Below, in pieces: positions 1 to 10,579 of a DNA stretch of 64,000 nucleotides. Numbering within the stretch: position 1 is the stretch's first letter; every line of letters begins with the position of its first letter. A program made the position numbers and the translations under genes. This stretch comes from Affinibrenneria salicis (lineage in GTDB: Bacteria; Pseudomonadota; Gammaproteobacteria; Enterobacterales; Enterobacteriaceae), in contig NZ_VYKJ01000008.1 of NCBI RefSeq assembly GCF_008710095.1, positions 1 to 64,000 of the forward strand. Direction: 5' to 3'. The notes below the pieces were generated by a model. The model worked only from the letters and a program-made list of their open reading frames with translations, was not told the DNA's origin and made no database searches.

Positions 1-488
1 GAAAGCACTTCCCGCAGCCCGATAAACGAGCGAACCTGACGTACGCCCGGCAGGAATAGCAACTGTTCGGCGTGCAGACGGTTGAAGCTCTGGTTATCCC
101 GCGTGCGGATCTTCAAAATATAGTCGAACTCGCCGGTAACCACATGGCACTCCATACAGCCGCTGATTTGCTGAACGGCCGCTTCGAAATCTTCGAACGA
201 GCCGGGCGTCGAACGATCCAACACGACGCCGATCAATACCACCAGACCCGCGTTGAGCGCCTCCGGGTCGAGCAGCGCGACGACGTTTTTGATCAGCCCT
301 ATCTGTTTAAGGCGCTCTACCCGCCGCAGGCAGGCCGGCGGGCTGAGGTTGACTTTTTCCGCCAGCGCGACGTTGGATATAGCGGCATCCGCCTGCAAAA
401 GGCGCAGGATGGCGATATCGAAGCGGTCGAGTTCCCGGGTCTTTTTCTCTTCGCCGTCCGACACGGCGCCAGTCCGTTGAGCTTTCAT
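1..488 (-). CDS. Lrp/AsnC-family transcriptional regulator (3' end cut by window)
   Basis: About 162 residues are readable and the reading frame runs off the left edge, so the C-terminus is missing. After a charged N-terminal extension, residues about 20-70 form the AsnC-type helix-turn-helix (ELDRFDIAILRLLQADAA, then NLSPPACLRRVERL). From about 75 on lies the ligand-binding RAM domain (VVTGEFDYILKIRTRD). The family senses amino acids and assembles into dimers or octamers. It is divergent from an amino-acid ABC importer at 804-3169. A perfect palindrome lies 48-66 bp upstream of its start, so autoregulation and control of the importer are plausible but inferred. The ATG at 488 is the first start upstream of the HTH. 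Confidence 0.88.
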   Translation of the reverse strand, partial: MKAQRTGAVSDGEEKKTRELDRFDIAILRLLQADAAISNVALAEKVNLSPPACLRRVERLKQIGLIKNVVALLDPEALNAGLVVLIGVVLDRSTPGSFEDFEAAVQQISGCMECHVVTGEFDYILKIRTRDNQSFNRLHAEQLLFLPGVRQVRSFIGLREVL

Positions 489-803
489 GGATGATGTCCT
501 CTCGGCCATACGGAGATGCTTTTTAGCACTGTATAATGACAAAAATTTTGTCATTTGGCTGTTTTTTGTCATGAATGGCGCGAAGGTTTACCGGAGAGGC
601 ATGAAAAATTAATCTGAACGACAGTAATGAGCAATGAAAAAATGCGTCGACCCGGCTCGGTGGGCGGCCAGACGCTTGTCGCCGCAGGCGAACAATACGC
701 CTGGGTGAAATAAGATTATATTATATTTTTTTATGTTATTTCATGCCGGCCCGGCGAACTGGTAGCGTATCATCACTTTATTCTGAAGGATTAGGGGAAT
801 GAT
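489..803. other. Divergent intergenic region between the Lrp-like regulator and the ABC importer
   Basis: These 315 bp hold no credible gene. They contain the 536-554 palindrome, a further 'tttttgtcat' half-site at about 566-575, and an A+T-rich stretch at about 710-745 that could hold the promoter of the downstream importer. Confidence 0.6.
536..554. promoter_or_regulatory. Perfect 19-bp palindrome, probable operator of the adjacent Lrp-like regulator
   Basis: The sequence atgacaaaa-a-ttttgtcat is a perfect inverted repeat with a one-base centre. A 'ttttgtcat' half is repeated about 20 bp further on. It sits between the divergent regulator and importer, where an Lrp/AsnC protein would be expected to bind. 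Binding is inferred from position only. Confidence 0.6.
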
Positions 804-1640
804 ATGAAAGGGCGTACTTTCGCGTTAACGCTGCTGGCGGGGCTGGTTTTGACATCTGGCGCGGCGCAGGCGGATAAGCTGGATGATATTCAGAAAGCCG
901 GCGTGGTTAAAATCGCCGTATTCGACAGCAACCCGCCGTTTGGCTATATCGATGCGCAGAGCAAAAAGCTGGTCGGGTATGACGTGGATATTGCCGAAGC
1001 CATCGGTCAGGCGCTGGGCGTAAAGGTTGAACTGCGCGCCACCAATCCGGCCAACCGTATTCCGTTGCTGAGTTCGAAAAAGGTCGATCTGATTGCGGCC
1101 AACTTTACCATCACGGATGAGCGCGCGAAGCAGGTCGATTTCAGTATTCCTTATTTCGCCACCGGCCAGAAATTCATCGCGCGCAAAGGCGTGCTGAAGA
1201 CCCCTGAAGATATCAGAACGCTGCGCATTGGCGCGGATAAAGGCACCGTGCAGGAAATCACTCTGCGCGAACACTACCCCGAAGCGAAAGTTATCTCCTA
1301 TGACGATACGCCGCTGGCGTTTACCGCGCTGCGCAACGGCAACGTCCAGGCGATTACCCAGGATGACGCCAAACTGGTTGGTCTGCTGGCCAACGTACCG
1401 GCCGCGCAAAAGGCTGAATTTGAAATCTCTCCGTTCAGCATCACCAGAGAGTACCAGGGCGTCGGCATTCCAAAAGGCGAAACGCGCCTGACGGCCACGA
1501 TAAACCAGACGTTGCTGAAGCTGGAACAGCAGGGCGAAGCGGAAAAAATATATAACCGCTGGTTTGGACCAGAGACCAAATCCGCTCAGCCGCGCGGCGA
1601 TTTCAAGTTTGCTCCGCTGGATCAGCAACCTAAATCCTGA
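804..1640 (+). CDS. Polar amino-acid ABC transporter periplasmic binding protein
   Basis: 278 residues. A signal peptide (MKGRTFALTLLAGLVLTSGAAQA) is followed by a solute-binding family 3 domain. That domain shows the usual opening (IQKAGVVKIAVFDSNPPFGY), the VGYDVDIAEAIG segment, and the DLIAANFTITDERAKQVDFS ligand-contact region. It should capture an amino acid or related solute in the periplasm and deliver it to the two permeases encoded directly downstream. An 'aggggaat' ribosome site lies about 8 bp ahead of the ATG. The exact ligand cannot be read from the sequence. Confidence 0.9.
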   Translation: MKGRTFALTLLAGLVLTSGAAQADKLDDIQKAGVVKIAVFDSNPPFGYIDAQSKKLVGYDVDIAEAIGQALGVKVELRATNPANRIPLLSSKKVDLIAANFTITDERAKQVDFSIPYFATGQKFIARKGVLKTPEDIRTLRIGADKGTVQEITLREHYPEAKVISYDDTPLAFTALRNGNVQAITQDDAKLVGLLANVPAAQKAEFEISPFSITREYQGVGIPKGETRLTATINQTLLKLEQQGEAEKIYNRWFGPETKSAQPRGDFKFAPLDQQPKS

Positions 1641-1698
1641 CGAATCGGGTTAACTAAGGACTCTTCGGCCCTCTGCCTTGCGGAGGGCGTTGTCGTTT

Positions 1699-2451
1699 AT
1701 GAAACTGACCGATACCGCATTACACATAGTGAGCGACTGGCTGCTGGCGCCGCAATATCTTAGCTGGCTCTGGCAGGGTTTTCTGATCACGCTGTGGCTG
1801 TCGCTCTGTACGGTGATCCTCGGCACGGCGCTGGGACTGGCGCTGGCCGCGGCCAGGGATAGCCAGCTGCGCCTATTACGCTGGCCGGCAATGGTGTATA
1901 GCGCGCTGTTTCGCAATACCCCGCTGCTGGTGCAGATTTTTTTCTGGTATTTCGGCGCCGGGCAGCTTTTCCCCTCGGCGCTGATGCAGTGGCTCAATAC
2001 ACCGCATAGCGTCGGCCTTGCCGGCGTTTCTCTCGCGTGGCCGTCGTTTGAGTTTCTGGCGGGATTGCTGGCGTTAACGCTGTACTCCGCCGCGTTTATC
2101 GCCGAAGAGGCGCGCGCCGGCATTCTCGGCGTGGCGCGCGGGCAAAAGTACGCGGCGCAGGCGCTGGGGTTAACCGGCTGGCAGGCGATGCGCTATGTGG
2201 TTTTGCCGCAGGCGCTGGAAATTGCGCGGCCGCCGCTGCTGGGGCAATACATGAATGTGATTAAGAACTCGTCGCTGACCATGGCCATTGGCGTCGCGGA
2301 GTTGTCTTACGCTTCGCGTCAGGTGGAAACGGAAACCCTGCGCACCTTCCAGGCCTTTGGCGTGGCGACGCTGCTGTATATCTTCATCATCGCGCTGCTG
2401 GAAGGCTGGGGCCAGTGGCGTCAACAGCGTTCTCAGTCCTGGGAGCATTGA
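1699..2451 (+). CDS. Amino-acid ABC transporter permease (HisM/GlnP type), first of pair
   Basis: 250 residues from the ATG at 1699, which has a 'ggaggg' site 12 bp upstream; a TTG at 1678 would add seven residues but has no such site. Several membrane segments are present, with the family's FRNTPLLVQIFFWYF motif near residue 80. The cytoplasmic EAA loop (EEARAGILGVARGQKYAAQALGL) that docks on the ATPase is also clear. It lies between the binding protein and the second permease and should form a heterodimeric channel with the latter. Confidence 0.9.
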   Translation: MKLTDTALHIVSDWLLAPQYLSWLWQGFLITLWLSLCTVILGTALGLALAAARDSQLRLLRWPAMVYSALFRNTPLLVQIFFWYFGAGQLFPSALMQWLNTPHSVGLAGVSLAWPSFEFLAGLLALTLYSAAFIAEEARAGILGVARGQKYAAQALGLTGWQAMRYVVLPQALEIARPPLLGQYMNVIKNSSLTMAIGVAELSYASRQVETETLRTFQAFGVATLLYIFIIALLEGWGQWRQQRSQSWEH

Positions 2452-2452
2452 A

Positions 2453-3169
2453 ATGGATTTTAGCGTGATTTACGACAACCTCGGCTACCTGCTGTGGGGC
2501 ACGTTCCCGGACGGGCCGCTCGGCGGCGCGGCGTTGACGCTGGCGATCAGTATTATCGCCGGCCTGGCCTCCGCCGTGCTGGGCACCTTGTTGGGCATCG
2601 GGCTGGCGATGTTTCGCGGCTGGCCGGCGGCGCTGCTGGCGCTGTTTCTCGGCTTCTTTCGCGCCATTCCGGTCATTATGCTGATTTTCTGGACTTACTT
2701 CCTGCTGCCGGTGCTGTTTGGCGTCGAGATCCCGGAGATCACCACCGTGATCTGCGCGCTGGCGCTGATCGCTTCCGCTTATCTGGCTCACGGCGTCAGA
2801 GCCGGTATTGTGGCTATCGGCCGCGGCCAGTGGCAGGCCGGTATGTCGCTGGGTTTTAATCGCTGGCAGGTGCTGGGTCACGTTATTTTGCCGCAGGCGC
2901 TGCGCATGATGGTGCCGTCGTTTATCAACCAGTGGATCTCGCTGATTAAGGATACGTCGCTGGCCTACATTGTCGGCGTGGGCGAATTGACCTTTCTGGC
3001 CACCCAGGTCAACAACCGCAGCATGGTGTACCCGATGGAGGTCTTTCTGTTTATCGCGCTGGTCTATTTCCTGCTGTGTATGACGCTGGACCTGCTGGCC
3101 AACGGCCTTAACCGCCACTTTAGTCCGCGCAGTCGTCGGTTAAAACGGGCGTCAGTGGCCGCGCAATGA
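2453..3169 (+). CDS. Amino-acid ABC transporter permease (HisM/GlnP type), second of pair
   Basis: 238 residues starting one base after the previous stop, which indicates translational coupling. It has about five membrane segments, an FRAIPVIMLIFWTYF motif, and an EAA-type loop (HGVRAGIVAIGRGQWQAGMSLGF). It pairs with the 1699-2451 permease. No ATPase follows: the next gene is yieH on the opposite strand. The importer must therefore borrow an ATP-binding subunit encoded elsewhere, or it is incomplete. Confidence 0.9.
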   Translation: MDFSVIYDNLGYLLWGTFPDGPLGGAALTLAISIIAGLASAVLGTLLGIGLAMFRGWPAALLALFLGFFRAIPVIMLIFWTYFLLPVLFGVEIPEITTVICALALIASAYLAHGVRAGIVAIGRGQWQAGMSLGFNRWQVLGHVILPQALRMMVPSFINQWISLIKDTSLAYIVGVGELTFLATQVNNRSMVYPMEVFLFIALVYFLLCMTLDLLANGLNRHFSPRSRRLKRASVAAQ

Positions 3170-3186
3170 GACGTTATCATACTCGC

Positions 3187-3210
3187 CGCCGGCCTGACTA
3201 AACGCCGGCG
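3187..3210. terminator. Hairpin between convergent ABC permease and yieH
   Basis: A seven-base-pair GC stem (cgccggc / gccggcg) with a ten-base loop lies between the two convergent stops. There is no strong T-run on either side, so it is only a weak terminator candidate. Confidence 0.35.
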
Positions 3211-3219
3211 GGTTAACCT

Positions 3220-3888
3220 TCAGCCGGCCGTAATCGACCAGCCGCGTTCCCGCCATCGCTGCGGCAGTTCGCCCATATCATCAAACGCCGTAACCAGCGG
3301 GTGGTGGATCGGCGGATTATGGGGGTCGGCGCAGTAATAGAATACCGGGATACCGGCGGCGATGCCGGCCTGTACGCCGGAAGGCGAATCTTCCACCAGA
3401 ATGCAGCGTTCGAGCGCCACCGCCATCTGTTCGGCGGCGTAATACAGCAGCGCCGGATCGGGTTTCCATTTGCCGATGTCATAACCGCTGTACAGATGAT
3501 CGCCAAACAATTCCCGCATCCCGGTGAGACCCAGCGAATGCTGCATCTTGCTGACCGGCCCGTTCGAAACCACGCAAGTCGGGACGCTCAGGGATTTCAC
3601 CAGTTCTCGGGCGCCGGCTATCGGCCGGAGATGCTGGTCGAATAGCTGTTTTAATGTCTGCCGATAGATTTGCTCCATTTTATCGACCGGCATATTCAGA
3701 CCGTACTGCTGGCTGACGCGGGCAATAATTTCATACAGCTTAACGCCTTTATAGGTGCGAAAAACCTCTTCCAGCGACAGCTGGACTCCCTGCGACATAA
3801 ACGTATTGACGTAAGCCTGGCTGCACAGCTTTTCACTATCCACCAGCGTACCGTCGCAGTCAAAAAAGACACATTCAATGCGCGACAT
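3220..3888 (-). CDS. yieH: HAD-superfamily sugar phosphatase YieH (6-phosphogluconate phosphatase)
   Basis: 222 residues, matching the length of E. coli YieH. The N-terminus carries the HAD nucleophile motif (FFDCDGTLVDSE, Asp10 and Asp12). Motif III is KWKPDPAL and the metal-binding motif IV is VEDSPSG. E. coli YieH hydrolyses 6-phosphogluconate and related phosphates. The divergent arrangement with adeP is the same as in E. coli. The start at 3888 begins MSRIECVFF, as in the orthologue. Confidence 0.88.
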   Translation of the reverse strand: MSRIECVFFDCDGTLVDSEKLCSQAYVNTFMSQGVQLSLEEVFRTYKGVKLYEIIARVSQQYGLNMPVDKMEQIYRQTLKQLFDQHLRPIAGARELVKSLSVPTCVVSNGPVSKMQHSLGLTGMRELFGDHLYSGYDIGKWKPDPALLYYAAEQMAVALERCILVEDSPSGVQAGIAAGIPVFYYCADPHNPPIHHPLVTAFDDMGELPQRWRERGWSITAG

Positions 3889-3976
3889 GGATAAATCCTT
3901 GTTGAGAAGAGGGAGTGGATCGCGCCGACGGAGAGCGGTGAAAAAAAACCGCAACGCCACAGCAATCCGCGAGAAT

Positions 3977-3995
3977 TTTGGTATAGGATACCAAA
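3977..3995. promoter_or_regulatory. Inverted repeat in the yieH-adeP divergent promoter region
   Basis: tttggtat-agg-ataccaaa has perfect eight-base arms and a three-base spacer. It is located 36 bp upstream of the adeP start and 89 bp upstream of yieH. The arms resemble operators of GntR-type repressors, but the regulator is unknown. Confidence 0.5.
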
Positions 3996-4030
3996 GCAAT
4001 TCCCTCCTTTCTTTGTTTGGATTACAGATA

Positions 4031-5368
4031 ATGAACAAATCACAATCCGGCCTTGCCGCAGAGCAGGGCCTGCTTGAGCGCGTGTTTAAGCTCAGGCAGC
4101 ATGGCACAACGGCGCGTACGGAAACGATTGCCGGTCTGACGACGTTTCTGACCATGGTGTATATCGTGTTCGTCAACCCGCAGATTCTGGGCGCCGCCGG
4201 TATGGATACCCGGGCCGTGTTCGTCACGACCTGTCTGATCGCCGCCTTTGGCAGTATTTTTATGGGGTTGCTGGCCAACCTTCCGGTGGCGCTGGCGCCG
4301 GCGATGGGTCTGAACGCCTTTTTCGCTTTTGTGGTGGTGGGCGCGATGGGGATGTCATGGCAGGTGGCGATGGGGGCGATTTTCTGGGGCGCCGTCGGGT
4401 TTCTGCTGCTGACTTTATTCCGTATTCGCTACTGGATGATAGCCAATATTCCGCTGAGCCTGCGTCTGGGGATCTCCAGCGGGATCGGTTTGTTCATTGG
4501 CATGATGGGGTTGAAAAACGCCGGCATCATCGTGGCCAGCCCGGCCACACTGGTGACGATCGGCAACCTGACCTCGCACAGCGTGCTGCTGGGGGCGCTG
4601 GGCTTCTTCATTATCGCTATTCTGGCGTCGCGCAACATTCACGCCGCCGTGCTGGTGTCGATCATCGTTACTACGCTGATTGGCTGGCTGATGGGTGACG
4701 TGAAATATACCGGCGTCTTTTCTATGCCGCCGAGCGTGTCGTCGGTGGTCGGGCAGGTCGATCTGGCCGGCGCGCTGAATCTGGGGATGGCGGGCGTGAT
4801 CTTCTCCTTTATGCTGGTCAACCTGTTCGACTCTTCTGGTACGCTGATCGGCGTGACCGACAAGGCCGGACTGGTCGATGCGCGCGGTAAGTTCCCGCGT
4901 ATGAAGCAGGCGCTGTACGTTGACAGCATCAGCTCGGTCGCCGGGTCGTTTATCGGTACGTCGTCCGTGACCGCGTATATTGAAAGTTCTTCCGGCGTAT
5001 CGGTTGGCGGACGCACCGGTTTAACCGCGGTGGTGGTCGGTCTGTTGTTCCTGCTGGTGATCTTCCTTTCTCCGCTGGCCAGTATGGTGCCGGCTTATGC
5101 CGCAGCGGGCGCGCTGATTTACGTCGGGGTGCTGATGACCTCCAGCCTGGCGCGGGTCAAGTGGGACGATCTGACCGAGAGCGTGCCGGCGTTCATTACC
5201 GCGGTAATGATGCCGTTTAGTTTCTCCATCACCGAAGGGATTGCGCTGGGCTTTATTTCTTATGTGGTGATGAAGCTGGGTACCGGCCGCTGGCGGGAAA
5301 TCAGCCCCTGCGTGGTGGTGGTGGCGCTGCTGTTCCTGCTGAAGTTCGTCTTTATCGACGGCCACTAA
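4031..5368 (+). CDS. adeP: Adenine permease AdeP (YieG), NCS2/AzgA family
   Basis: 445 residues, the same length as E. coli AdeP. It is an inner-membrane proton symporter for adenine of the AzgA-like NCS2 branch. Visible hallmarks are the ARTETIAGLTTFLTMVYIVFVNP opening and the NLFDSSGTLIGVTDKAGL segment of the substrate site. The GTSSVTAYIESSSGVSVGGRTGLTA segment is also conserved. About 12 membrane segments are apparent. The ATG at 4031 is preceded by A+T-rich leader sequence and gives the N-terminus expected of the family (MNKSQSGLAAEQ). Confidence 0.92.
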   Translation: MNKSQSGLAAEQGLLERVFKLRQHGTTARTETIAGLTTFLTMVYIVFVNPQILGAAGMDTRAVFVTTCLIAAFGSIFMGLLANLPVALAPAMGLNAFFAFVVVGAMGMSWQVAMGAIFWGAVGFLLLTLFRIRYWMIANIPLSLRLGISSGIGLFIGMMGLKNAGIIVASPATLVTIGNLTSHSVLLGALGFFIIAILASRNIHAAVLVSIIVTTLIGWLMGDVKYTGVFSMPPSVSSVVGQVDLAGALNLGMAGVIFSFMLVNLFDSSGTLIGVTDKAGLVDARGKFPRMKQALYVDSISSVAGSFIGTSSVTAYIESSSGVSVGGRTGLTAVVVGLLFLLVIFLSPLASMVPAYAAAGALIYVGVLMTSSLARVKWDDLTESVPAFITAVMMPFSFSITEGIALGFISYVVMKLGTGRWREISPCVVVVALLFLLKFVFIDGH

Positions 5369-5376
5369 GATTGACG

Positions 5377-5408
5377 GCGCGCCGGGGGTTTCGCTCAGCG
5401 CGCTTTTT
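5377..5408 (+). terminator. Probable rho-independent terminator of adeP
   Basis: A gcgcgc / gcgcgc stem around a 15-base loop is followed by ttttt immediately after the adeP stop. It overlaps the last codons of the convergent yieE gene. Confidence 0.55.
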
Positions 5409-6123
5409 CCATTGAATGGCTGGTCAGCCTCATGTAGCGCAGCGATTGCGGATGTTGCTGTAGAATCTCGCCGGTTTTAGTCAGTCCGTCGTTGGCTGTA
5501 TAGTTCCACAGCACCAGGCGATTTAGCATGGGCGTATGCGCGCAGGCCCAGGCAAGGTAATCATCGACGTCGCTCATCACTTCCACCGCCGGCAGCGAGC
5601 CGATGCGCAGGCGGCCGGAGGCGGGGTGCAGTTTTAAACTCTCCTGCGGGCCGGGGCAGGTTTCCGCGATTTTCAGCACGGCATGACGGATCGTGTTCAA
5701 CTGCGTGGCGGCTTCCAGCGGATCGGTTTGCGCGTCTATCCAGATTTTTTCCGCCTGCGAATAGTCTTGTCGGCTGGTTTGCGCCTGGCTGGCGGCCCTG
5801 ACATGCACGAGCTCGATATCCATCCCGACCTTTCCTTCCTCGCTGAGCATAATGCCGATGGTATTCCCGGCGTAGCCAATGCTGATGTCCGGCAGGTGGG
5901 TGTCGGCAAAACAGGGGCGTCCGTTGAGGCGAGTCGACATTCTGGGCAACATCGGGTAGCCAAAGAAGTAAAACATCATTTCCGCCAGCAGCGCCCGACT
6001 TTTCAGGAAACGCTCCCGCTGTTTTATGGAAAAGGCATGCGTCGATGAAATCACATCATCAGGTAAGCGTTGTAAATCCGGCAGGGCCTCCATGCTGGTC
6101 CACCTGACAAAATGACAGGTCAT
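5395..6123 (-). CDS. yieE: YieE-like phosphopantetheinyl-transferase-fold protein
   Basis: 242 residues from the ATG at 6123, which has a GGAG site 6 bp ahead; a longer frame to 6177 has none. It matches E. coli YieE throughout, including FLKSRALLAEMMF near residue 40 and GMDIELV near 100. The latter is the magnesium-binding GxDxE motif of Sfp-type transferases. The canonical downstream WxxKE motif is not visible; in its place is QLNTIRHAVLKIAE, and E. coli YieE is similar there. Transfer of phosphopantetheine is therefore unproven. It is convergent with adeP, whereas in E. coli yieF lies between the two genes. Confidence 0.8.
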   Translation of the reverse strand: MTCHFVRWTSMEALPDLQRLPDDVISSTHAFSIKQRERFLKSRALLAEMMFYFFGYPMLPRMSTRLNGRPCFADTHLPDISIGYAGNTIGIMLSEEGKVGMDIELVHVRAASQAQTSRQDYSQAEKIWIDAQTDPLEAATQLNTIRHAVLKIAETCPGPQESLKLHPASGRLRIGSLPAVEVMSDVDDYLAWACAHTPMLNRLVLWNYTANDGLTKTGEILQQHPQSLRYMRLTSHSMEKAR

Positions 6124-6373
6124 TTTTACTCCATGGCTGTAAAATATGCGCGAAAGGATGTGCCGAAAATCATACATGAAAAAAGCGGTAACGTGAGCAG
6201 GTATTAGATATAAAATATTTTCTAAAGGTAAAACTACGGATAAATTGTCGATTTATGCTTCCTTTCCATTATTATAGTTTCTATTGTTCTGCTTTTTTAG
6301 AGTAAAAGATAAAACCGGGGGAGGCGGGCGTCATATTGTCCGGCGGCGGCCCGGCATACGGGCCGCGCCAGAA

Positions 6374-8916
<2,543 letters not shown>

Positions 8917-9056
8917 TCAATGACGCGGTCAGAGACCGTGCCGTGCCGTATAAGTTTTTTTTGGTGTTGTGCCGGTTCGCGAGCGCCGTTCATGGCGCAC
9001 ATTTCTCTGCGTGCGCTCAGGATTATTCAGGCTGTGAGCGCACGGGATTTGTTCAA

Positions 9057-9145
9057 TGACTCAGCCCCTCCCTGGGCCTCACCCTTTCAGGGCCGCGGCA
9101 AGCCGCGCGCCAATCCGCCGCGGGCGGCATTGTCGCTCCGGCTGC
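9057..9145 (+). repeat. Diverged copy of interspersed repeat family 1
   Basis: The string from 'tgactcagcccctccctggg' through '...gggcggcattgtcgct' lines up by eye with the body of the 46376-46610 copy ('ttactcgtcccatccatggg...ggcggagttgtcgct'), with many substitutions. Confidence 0.55.
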
Positions 9146-9381
9146 TGCTTTTGCCGGCGGTTAAGCATTTATTCACTTACCGCTTTTCCATATCCTGAAG
9201 GCTATTGGGTGTTTTGATGACCGGACAATTCAGAAAGTATTCAGAAGGGCGAAAATTAACGTTCTCGCTGGGAGAAAAAGCCACCATCCGCCCTGTCAGC
9301 TACGCTCATCCTAAAGGCTCATTTCGGATGTAACTTTGACGCAGGACATGTAAAAATGGAGTTAAGAGAAAATTATCACAT

Positions 9382-9400
9382 GGTAATGATAATCACTCTT
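9382..9400. promoter_or_regulatory. Fur-box-like sequence without an obvious target gene
   Basis: ggtaatgataatcactctt matches 15 of 19 positions of the classical Fur consensus gataatgataatcattatc. It lies about 490 bp upstream of the AegA-like gene and just beyond the 3' end of ddlA. No adjacent iron gene is visible. Confidence 0.5.
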
Positions 9401-9421
9401 TTTTAAATCTGTTTAGAGGAG

Positions 9422-9458
9422 CGCCGGGGGAAATGGAGGCCACGACATTCCCCCGGCG
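9422..9458. terminator. Hairpin downstream of ddlA
   Basis: A perfect 11-bp stem (cgccgggggaa / ttcccccggcg) around a 15-base loop starts 14 bp beyond the ddlA stop. A T-run does not follow directly, so it may stabilise the mRNA end or terminate only weakly. Confidence 0.5.
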
Positions 9459-9471
9459 AGACGCCGGGCGT

Positions 9472-10575
9472 TCAGCGCACCGAGCTTTTTAGCGCGCAGT
9501 CCTGCTGGTGGCGTTCCAGCGCCAGTTCGATCAGTCGGGTGATCAGCTCGGGATAAGAGACGCCGCTGGCCTGCCACAGTTTGGGGTACATGCTGATCGA
9601 GGTGAATCCGGGCAGCGTGTTGATTTCGTTGATAATAACCTGTTCATCCTCGGTGAGGAACACATCCACGCGGGCAATCCCCTGGCACTCCAGCGCCTGA
9701 AAGGCCTGAATCGCGATGTCCCGGATGCGATCATTGAGCGCCGGATCCAGTCTGGCCGGAACGGCTACCTGCGCGCCATGTTCGTTAATGTATTTTGTAT
9801 CATAGGAGTAGAACTCATCGCTCAGGATGATTTCGCCGCATACGCTGGCCTGCGGATGGTCATTGCCGAGGATGGCGCACTCGATTTCGCGCCCGCGAAT
9901 AGCCGACTCCACCAGTACTTTATGGTCGTAGTCGAAGGCCAGATTCAGCGCCGCCTGGAACTCAGCCGCATTTTTGACTTTGCTCACCCCGACGGATGAT
10001 CCCTGGTTGGCCGGCTTAATGAACAACGGCAGTCCCAGCCGGCCGCTCACCTCGTCGAACGGATAGCGCTGGCGGTTGGCGCGTGTCAGGGTAACAAAAG
10101 GCGCGACCTGCAGACCGGCGTCGCGCAGCAGACGTTTGGCGACGTCTTTGTCCATACTGACGGCCGAGCCCAGCACGCCGCTGCCGACAAACGGAATATT
10201 GGCCATGCGCAGCAGGCCCTGCAGCGAACCGTCTTCCCCCAGCGTGCCGTGAACGATCGGGAAAATAACATCGAGCTGCGACAGCGGTCGGGCGTTATGG
10301 CTTTCGATGAGCTGATGATGTTCCTGGCCCGGAATCAGGGCGACGTTCTGGCTGGAGCGGTTCAGGGCGATCAGCGCCGGGTTTTCCGCATTCAGCAGGT
10401 AGCCGGACGCATCGTTGATGTGCCACTCGCCGTCTTTATCAATGCCGAGCAGCGTGACCTCGAATTTCTGCCGGTCGATCGCATCAACGATATTTTTAGC
10501 CGACTGCAGAGAGACTTCGTGCTCGGCCGATTTGCCGCCGAACACGATGCCGACCTGGATTTTTTTCTCACTCAT
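9472..10575 (-). CDS. ddlA: D-alanine--D-alanine ligase A
   Basis: 367 residues, close to E. coli DdlA (364). It makes the D-Ala-D-Ala dipeptide for peptidoglycan using ATP. The ATP-grasp fold shows the N-terminal [16 protein letters not shown] motif, the [21 protein letters not shown] segment (here [16 protein letters not shown]), and the [16 protein letters not shown] nucleotide loop. The metal-binding end is [20 protein letters not shown]. The start at 10575 lies four bases after the stop of the upstream VOC-GNAT gene, whose last codons supply the GGAG ribosome site. ddlA is thus the third gene of an acetyltransferase operon, an unusual setting. Confidence 0.93.
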   Translation of the reverse strand: MSEKKIQVGIVFGGKSAEHEVSLQSAKNIVDAIDRQKFEVTLLGIDKDGEWHINDASGYLLNAENPALIALNRSSQNVALIPGQEHHQLIESHNARPLSQLDVIFPIVHGTLGEDGSLQGLLRMANIPFVGSGVLGSAVSMDKDVAKRLLRDAGLQVAPFVTLTRANRQRYPFDEVSGRLGLPLFIKPANQGSSVGVSKVKNAAEFQAALNLAFDYDHKVLVESAIRGREIECAILGNDHPQASVCGEIILSDEFYSYDTKYINEHGAQVAVPARLDPALNDRIRDIAIQAFQALECQGIARVDVFLTEDEQVIINEINTLPGFTSISMYPKLWQASGVSYPELITRLIELALERHQQDCALKSSVR

Positions 10576-10579
10576 GGTG

